Part shown: positions 30,989-34,505 of the stretch, piece after piece
How positions within the stretch are numbered: the stretch's first letter is position 1
How the letters are laid out: each line of letters opens with the position of its first letter
Notes under the pieces: generated by a model
Told to the model about the DNA's origin: nothing
Seen by the model: only the letters and a program-made list of their open reading frames with translations
The model's database searches: none
Position numbers and translations under genes: made by a program
Virus record (IMG/VR): IMGVR_UViG_3300045136_000873
Location: 1 to 34,505 of that record
DNA: 34,505 nt
Reading direction: 5' to 3' (one strand)
Origin: a virus

Positions 30989-31500
30989 ACCCGACCGCTC
31001 CCGCCGCTCCCGCCGCTCCCCGGTGCGACCCGGAGGCGCTCGCCCGCGCCGCCGAGGCCTGGGCCGGCACGCCCTTTGCCCCCAATTCCTGCCGTCGCGG
31101 CGCCGGCGTGTGTTGTCACCAGCTCCTTGGCTCGATCTACCGCGAAGCGGGATGGCTGCCGGACCTGCCGCCCTTGCCGCCCGGCTCCCCGGCGCACGCC
31201 CGCGCCGGCCAATCCAGCCCGATGCTCGATTGGCTGCTGGGCCCGGGCCTGCGATGGTTCCTCCCCCTGGCCCGCCCCGACGATTTACGTGCCGGCGACC
31301 TCTTGCTGGTCCGCCACGGTCACGTGCCGCACCACCTGGCCCTCGTGCTCCCGGAGGGCCGGGTGGTGCATGTGTCTCCCCATCACGGCGTCGTCCTCCT
31401 GCCCGTCTTGCCCCGGCGATGGCGCGCCGCCATCTCCCACGCCTTCCGACCGCGCGCGGCCGTCCCGGAGGGCGTCCACCTGGCCGCCGCCCTGGCATGA
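30985..31500 (+). CDS. NlpC/P60-type tail peptidase
   Basis: The gene encodes 171 residues, with ATGA overlap on both sides. Catalytic Cys lies in RRGAGVCCHQLLGSIYREAGW and the His in VVHVSPHHGV; the layout DLRAGDLLLV between them is the conserved core (usually DLxPGDLLLF). Such tail enzymes cut peptidoglycan crosslinks during DNA injection. It is the only cell-wall enzyme I can recognise in the window. Confidence 0.85.
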   Translation: MNPTAPAAPAAPRCDPEALARAAEAWAGTPFAPNSCRRGAGVCCHQLLGSIYREAGWLPDLPPLPPGSPAHARAGQSSPMLDWLLGPGLRWFLPLARPDDLRAGDLLLVRHGHVPHHLALVLPEGRVVHVSPHHGVVLLPVLPRRWRAAISHAFRPRAAVPEGVHLAAALA

Positions 31501-31688
31501 GCAAATCCAGCATCAAACCCGAAACGCTGGACGAGACCACGCTCGAAGCCGAGGAGCTGGCCACGCACCAGGAGAATGTGCCCCTGCCCTGGTTGGCCGG
31601 CACCCGCAAGATCGCCGTGCGCTGGCTCGATAACGCCCTCGACCAGCGCACCGAGCAAGCCCCCGACGACCGCCCGCAGAAGAAGTGA
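31497..31688 (+). CDS. Small tail-tip companion protein (63 aa)
   Basis: The start ATG 31497 overlaps the peptidase stop by ATGA. The sequence contains HQENVPLPWLAGTRKIAVRWLDN, a PxLAGTRKIAVxW block often seen at or before the tip protein of lambda-like tails. The start and end are charged and disordered. It may help in assembly of the tip or be a split N-terminus of it. Confidence 0.65.
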   Translation: MSKSSIKPETLDETTLEAEELATHQENVPLPWLAGTRKIAVRWLDNALDQRTEQAPDDRPQKK

Positions 31689-31693
31689 CCCCT

Positions 31694-34216
31694 ATGGGCA
31701 AATCCGAGTCCGGCGCCAAATCCTACAATTACTACGGCACCCTCGTGGCCGCCATCTGCGCCGGGCCCGTGGACCAGTTGCACGCGGTGATTGTGGACGG
31801 CAAGTCCATCGTGGACTGCGATCCGCCGGTCACCCGCGGCGCCCAGCCCTACACCGTGCTGACCGGGTTGGTCGAAGCCAAATACCTCCATCGGCGCGGC
31901 CAAATGCTCATCTACTGGGGCACCGACGACCAGACGCCGCCCGCCCAATTCACCAGCGGCGTCATCGCCCATCACCCCAACTACCGCGGCGTCGCCCTGT
32001 GGATCGCCAGCGGTCTGCTCTTCGGCCGCGAACGCACCACCGCGCCCAACGTCGAGATCATCGTCAGCCGCAAGCCCGTGGCGCCGGTCTCCCTCGTGCC
32101 GGCCGCCCACAACACCCTCGAGGACGGCCAGTGTAACCCGGTCGCCGCCCTGGCCGAGCTGATGACCCATTGGCACGGCTTGGGCCTTCCGGAAAGCGCC
32201 TTTGCCGCGGCCGATTGGCAGGCCGCCGCGGCCTGGTGCGCTGCCAACCCGGCGCGCTATTATTGCTCGCCGTTGCTCCATGTACAGGGCGAGGCCCGGC
32301 GTGCCTGTCGCGAGCTGCTCGCGCTCTTTGACGGCGCCCTGTACTGGACCGCGGACGGCAAGATCGGACTGCGCTTGCTCAAGCCGGGCGACGCCCCGCC
32401 CGACTTGCCCACGCTCGACGCCCCCTTGCTGGCCGAGCGCGCCCGCATCGAATGCGGCGGATGGCCCGAGGTCCCCACCAGCCTGACCCTCCGCTACCCG
32501 GACCGCGCGGCGCAGTACAAATCGCGCGAAATCCGCCTCGCCCATCCCCTGGCCTGGCGCGCCCGCGACGGCGTCCCCCGGGAAGAGGCTCAGGAAACCC
32601 CGCATGTCACCCGCGCCGATCAGGCGGCCGCCCTGGCCGCCGATTGGCTCCGCCGCGCCCACCGCCCGGCCGGCCGCATCCAAATCTCCGTCCGCCGCCC
32701 CCACGCGCTCCACCTGACCCCCGGGAGTAAATGCTGGGTGGATATTGACCCGGAGCCGGGCGGGACCGGTCTCGCGCAACTCTGCCTCATCCAGGAGCGC
32801 CGCGAGGAAGACCAGGGGCCGGTCAAATTGAACTTGATCCCGGACACCACCGTCGCCGCAGTCCCCTACGCCCCGCAATTCCTTTCCCCGCCGCCCCAGG
32901 CGCCCTCTTGCCCCGGCCTCGACGCCGCCCGCGCCCTCGCCATCCCGTTGTCCCCCAAATTCACCGTCCGCCCCAGCATCGCCATCCTCGCCCCGCGACC
33001 GGACGAATCCGTGATCGGCTTCCGCGCCTTCTTCGCCCTCGATACGGACCACGACGGAAACCTCGACGAGGAAGACTGGGCGGACCTGGGCGCGAGCATC
33101 GGCTTCGCCTGCCGGCTCACCCTGGATACGGATGCCGCCGAAGACGCCACCACCCTCCGTCTCACCCTCACCGACGGACCGGACAGCCCCGATGCCTACC
33201 TGGCCGGGCGCCTGCCCGATAACGCGCGCGACGCGGAACAGGATCGGTTGCTGCTGATCCTGGCCAACCGCGATGCCCAAGGCAGGGTCAAGATCACCAG
33301 CGGCCTGCCGGAGCTGGAAATCCTCAGCGTCGTCACCCGTACCGCCGTGGACGCGGACACCCACGACTACACCTGCTTGCGTGGGCGCTGGGGCACCACG
33401 CCGCGATCCTGGACGGCCGCCCAACCGCCCGCCGCCTATATCCTGCCCGCCGACAACCTCAAAGCCTGGACACACCCCCTGCTGACCGAGCTGATGATGA
33501 CCGGGGGCGCCGGCTACTTGCGGCTGGTGGCCTACAATGCCCTGGCGGAAGACACCGGCCCGCGCCCGCAAATCAGCTTCCTTTACCCGACGGCCTACAA
33601 CGTAGCCCCGGTGATCGTCTGGACCAGCCCCAGCGACGGCCCCCCGGACAACGGCCAGGGCACCGCGGACCCGACCACCGGCCTCTATACCCCGAACCTC
33701 ACGATCACCGACTCGAACGGCGATCTGGTGCAGGTGCGCATCGTCAGCCAGCTCAGCAACGGGTCCGGTTACACCGAGCGCCACAGAGTGGACCTCGCGC
33801 CCGCCTCCTCCTACACCTTCTCGGCCGCCCTGACCTTCGCCCTGGGCAGCCACAGCCTCATTGTCACCGCCCGGGACCGGGCCGGCTACACCACCGTCTC
33901 CCAGCGCACCATCGCGCGCACCGCGCCCGGAGGCATTGCCCCGCCCACCTTCAATCCCCCCTCGGGGGCCGACTTCACCAGCCAGCGATTGGTCACCCTC
34001 ACGGTATCCGCTCCGGCTGACCAGGTCCAATGGGCCGTCACCCCCTTGGGATCGAACGAGCCCACGTCCTGGCCCAATACCTCCTCCCCGGGCACCACCC
34101 AGGTCCAGATCACCCTCACCAGCACCAAGCGCATCTGGGCCCGCGGCCGTGACAGCACCACCAGCACCACCGGCCCCTCCGCCTACGCAGACTACGAAAA
34201 ACTCGACAACCGCTGA
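31694..34216 (+). CDS. Tail tip attachment protein (TipJ/gpJ-like)
   Basis: About 840 residues from ATG 31694; GTG 31685, overlapping the upstream stop by GTGA, is the alternative. KSYNYYGTLVAAICAGPVDQLHAVIVDGK is the standard opening of these proteins. A middle hub domain follows. Residues near 450-462 read DTDHDGNLDEED, an EF-hand-like calcium loop. The C-terminal third consists of two or three Ig-like domains (IVWTSPSDGPPDN..., PPTFNPPSGADF...) that should contact the host receptor. It is the last gene before the right end. Confidence 0.87.
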   Translation: MGKSESGAKSYNYYGTLVAAICAGPVDQLHAVIVDGKSIVDCDPPVTRGAQPYTVLTGLVEAKYLHRRGQMLIYWGTDDQTPPAQFTSGVIAHHPNYRGVALWIASGLLFGRERTTAPNVEIIVSRKPVAPVSLVPAAHNTLEDGQCNPVAALAELMTHWHGLGLPESAFAAADWQAAAAWCAANPARYYCSPLLHVQGEARRACRELLALFDGALYWTADGKIGLRLLKPGDAPPDLPTLDAPLLAERARIECGGWPEVPTSLTLRYPDRAAQYKSREIRLAHPLAWRARDGVPREEAQETPHVTRADQAAALAADWLRRAHRPAGRIQISVRRPHALHLTPGSKCWVDIDPEPGGTGLAQLCLIQERREEDQGPVKLNLIPDTTVAAVPYAPQFLSPPPQAPSCPGLDAARALAIPLSPKFTVRPSIAILAPRPDESVIGFRAFFALDTDHDGNLDEEDWADLGASIGFACRLTLDTDAAEDATTLRLTLTDGPDSPDAYLAGRLPDNARDAEQDRLLLILANRDAQGRVKITSGLPELEILSVVTRTAVDADTHDYTCLRGRWGTTPRSWTAAQPPAAYILPADNLKAWTHPLLTELMMTGGAGYLRLVAYNALAEDTGPRPQISFLYPTAYNVAPVIVWTSPSDGPPDNGQGTADPTTGLYTPNLTITDSNGDLVQVRIVSQLSNGSGYTERHRVDLAPASSYTFSAALTFALGSHSLIVTARDRAGYTTVSQRTIARTAPGGIAPPTFNPPSGADFTSQRLVTLTVSAPADQVQWAVTPLGSNEPTSWPNTSSPGTTQVQITLTSTKRIWARGRDSTTSTTGPSAYADYEKLDNR

Positions 34217-34478
34217 CCCGGCGGCAAAGCGGCGGCCGCAGTGACGCCGCCCCGCCGCCGCCACATCGCGGGCCAGATTAGCGAGCTGTTTTTTTGTGAG
34301 TGGGGCTGCCCCCCCCAGCCTGCCAATCAATGCCCCCTGCCCGAATCGGTCCGCTGGCCGTGTTACAATTAGCTGCACAAATACCCAACGCCCCCGCCTC
34401 AACCCATCGCGTGGCAACCCATCCCCCGATCTACTTTCCCGCCGCTTCCCTACCCATTTCACGACTTCGGCACGACCC
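34217..34478. other. Right non-coding end
   Basis: No gene is supported here. A 6-bp GC stem (GGCGGC at 34231, GCCGCC at 34246) is followed 38 bases later by seven T (34289-34295), at best a weak terminator for the virion operon. Another small hairpin (GGCTG, CAGCC) with a C-run lies at 34304-34320. TTAGCTGCACAAAT at 34369-34382 recalls the dyad half-site of the central repeats. The remainder leads to the transposase-type motifs. Confidence 0.5.
34452..34468 (-). repeat. Second right subterminal GTCGTG motif
   Basis: On the minus strand it reads GAAGTCGTGAAATGGGT, close to the AAAGTCGTGAAAAGGG of the terminal copy and in the same orientation. A partial third copy (AAAAGGGTCGTG) spans the gap between the two. 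Tandem sites of this kind at the right end match the R1-R3 arrangement of Mu transposase sites. Confidence 0.55.
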
Positions 34479-34503
34479 TTTTCACGACTTTTGCGCGTTT
34501 ACA
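34479..34503 (-). repeat. Right terminal inverted repeat (attR-type end)
   Basis: The reverse complement begins TGTAAACGC and carries AAAAGTCGTG at the same spacing as the left end. Only two bases (GC) follow in the window, so the junction with host DNA cannot be examined. The pairing with 33-57 defines the proposed element ends. Confidence 0.8.
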
Positions 34504-34505
34504 GC

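Noticed and set aside
34229-34295. Strong intrinsic terminator after the tip gene
   Set aside because: The GC stem and the T-run are about 38 bases apart, so it is not a canonical terminator; it is noted only as weak.
28688-34462. A 1924-codon open frame on the minus strand under the tail genes
   Set aside because: Antisense frames stay open in GC-rich DNA with strong third-position bias. The product is low-complexity (Gly, Arg, Ala) and the plus-strand genes are clearly real.

Overview
The window reads as one essentially complete transposable (Mu-like) phage or prophage. Near-terminal inverted repeats with TG...CA ends lie at 33-57 and 34479-34503, which would make the element about 34.47 kb. 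The host is not shown directly. Very GC-rich DNA, the style of the capsid and tail proteins, and many degenerate 7-nt repeats suggest a GC-rich Gram-negative host, possibly Verrucomicrobiota. That is inference only.

Layout: two divergent gene blocks meet near 13.1-13.65 kb. The leftward block (13122 down to 289) is the early/replication side. In order of transcription it holds a ribbon-helix-helix protein, a small unknown protein, a ParB-like protein, a MuA-like DDE transposase, a MuB-like AAA+ ATPase, a run of small mostly unknown genes (several with membrane segments, a zinc ribbon, HTH proteins), a polymerase-X-type nucleotidyltransferase, a possible GemA-like protein, and a 1056-residue MuF-type protein with long extra domains. 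Two small genes are coupled behind that last protein. The rightward block (13656 to 34216) is the virion side: small membrane/coiled-coil and small-terminase genes, large terminase, portal (DUF935 type), a morphogenesis protein, gpI-like protease/scaffold, major capsid, a decoration candidate, lipoprotein, connector and completion candidates, tail tube, a tail-assembly-chaperone pair apparently joined by a -1 frameshift, tape measure, two likely receptor-binding or accessory tail proteins, a DUF2163/BR0599-like tail-tip protein, an NlpC/P60 peptidase and a TipJ/gpJ-like tip protein. Head and transposition genes are Mu-like and the tail is lambda-like, as in the B3/D3112 type of transposable siphophage.

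Most genes overlap by ATGA or GTGA, so both blocks look like translationally coupled operons. The main oddities are as follows. (1) The MuF head protein sits at the far end of the early block, away from the other head genes. It is fused to a kinase-like domain and a C-terminal domain of unknown activity and is followed by possible immunity genes, which is the layout of a phage-encoded polymorphic effector. (2) Seven-nucleotide repeat arrays sit between genes, abut start codons, supply stop codons, and in two genes are translated into seven-residue peptide repeats. (3) The central region holds a truncated second copy of the end of an early gene with a preserved AT-rich dyad. (4) The transposase has Glu where MuA has its second catalytic Asp. 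I could identify no classical repressor, endolysin, integrase, tRNA or CRISPR array.
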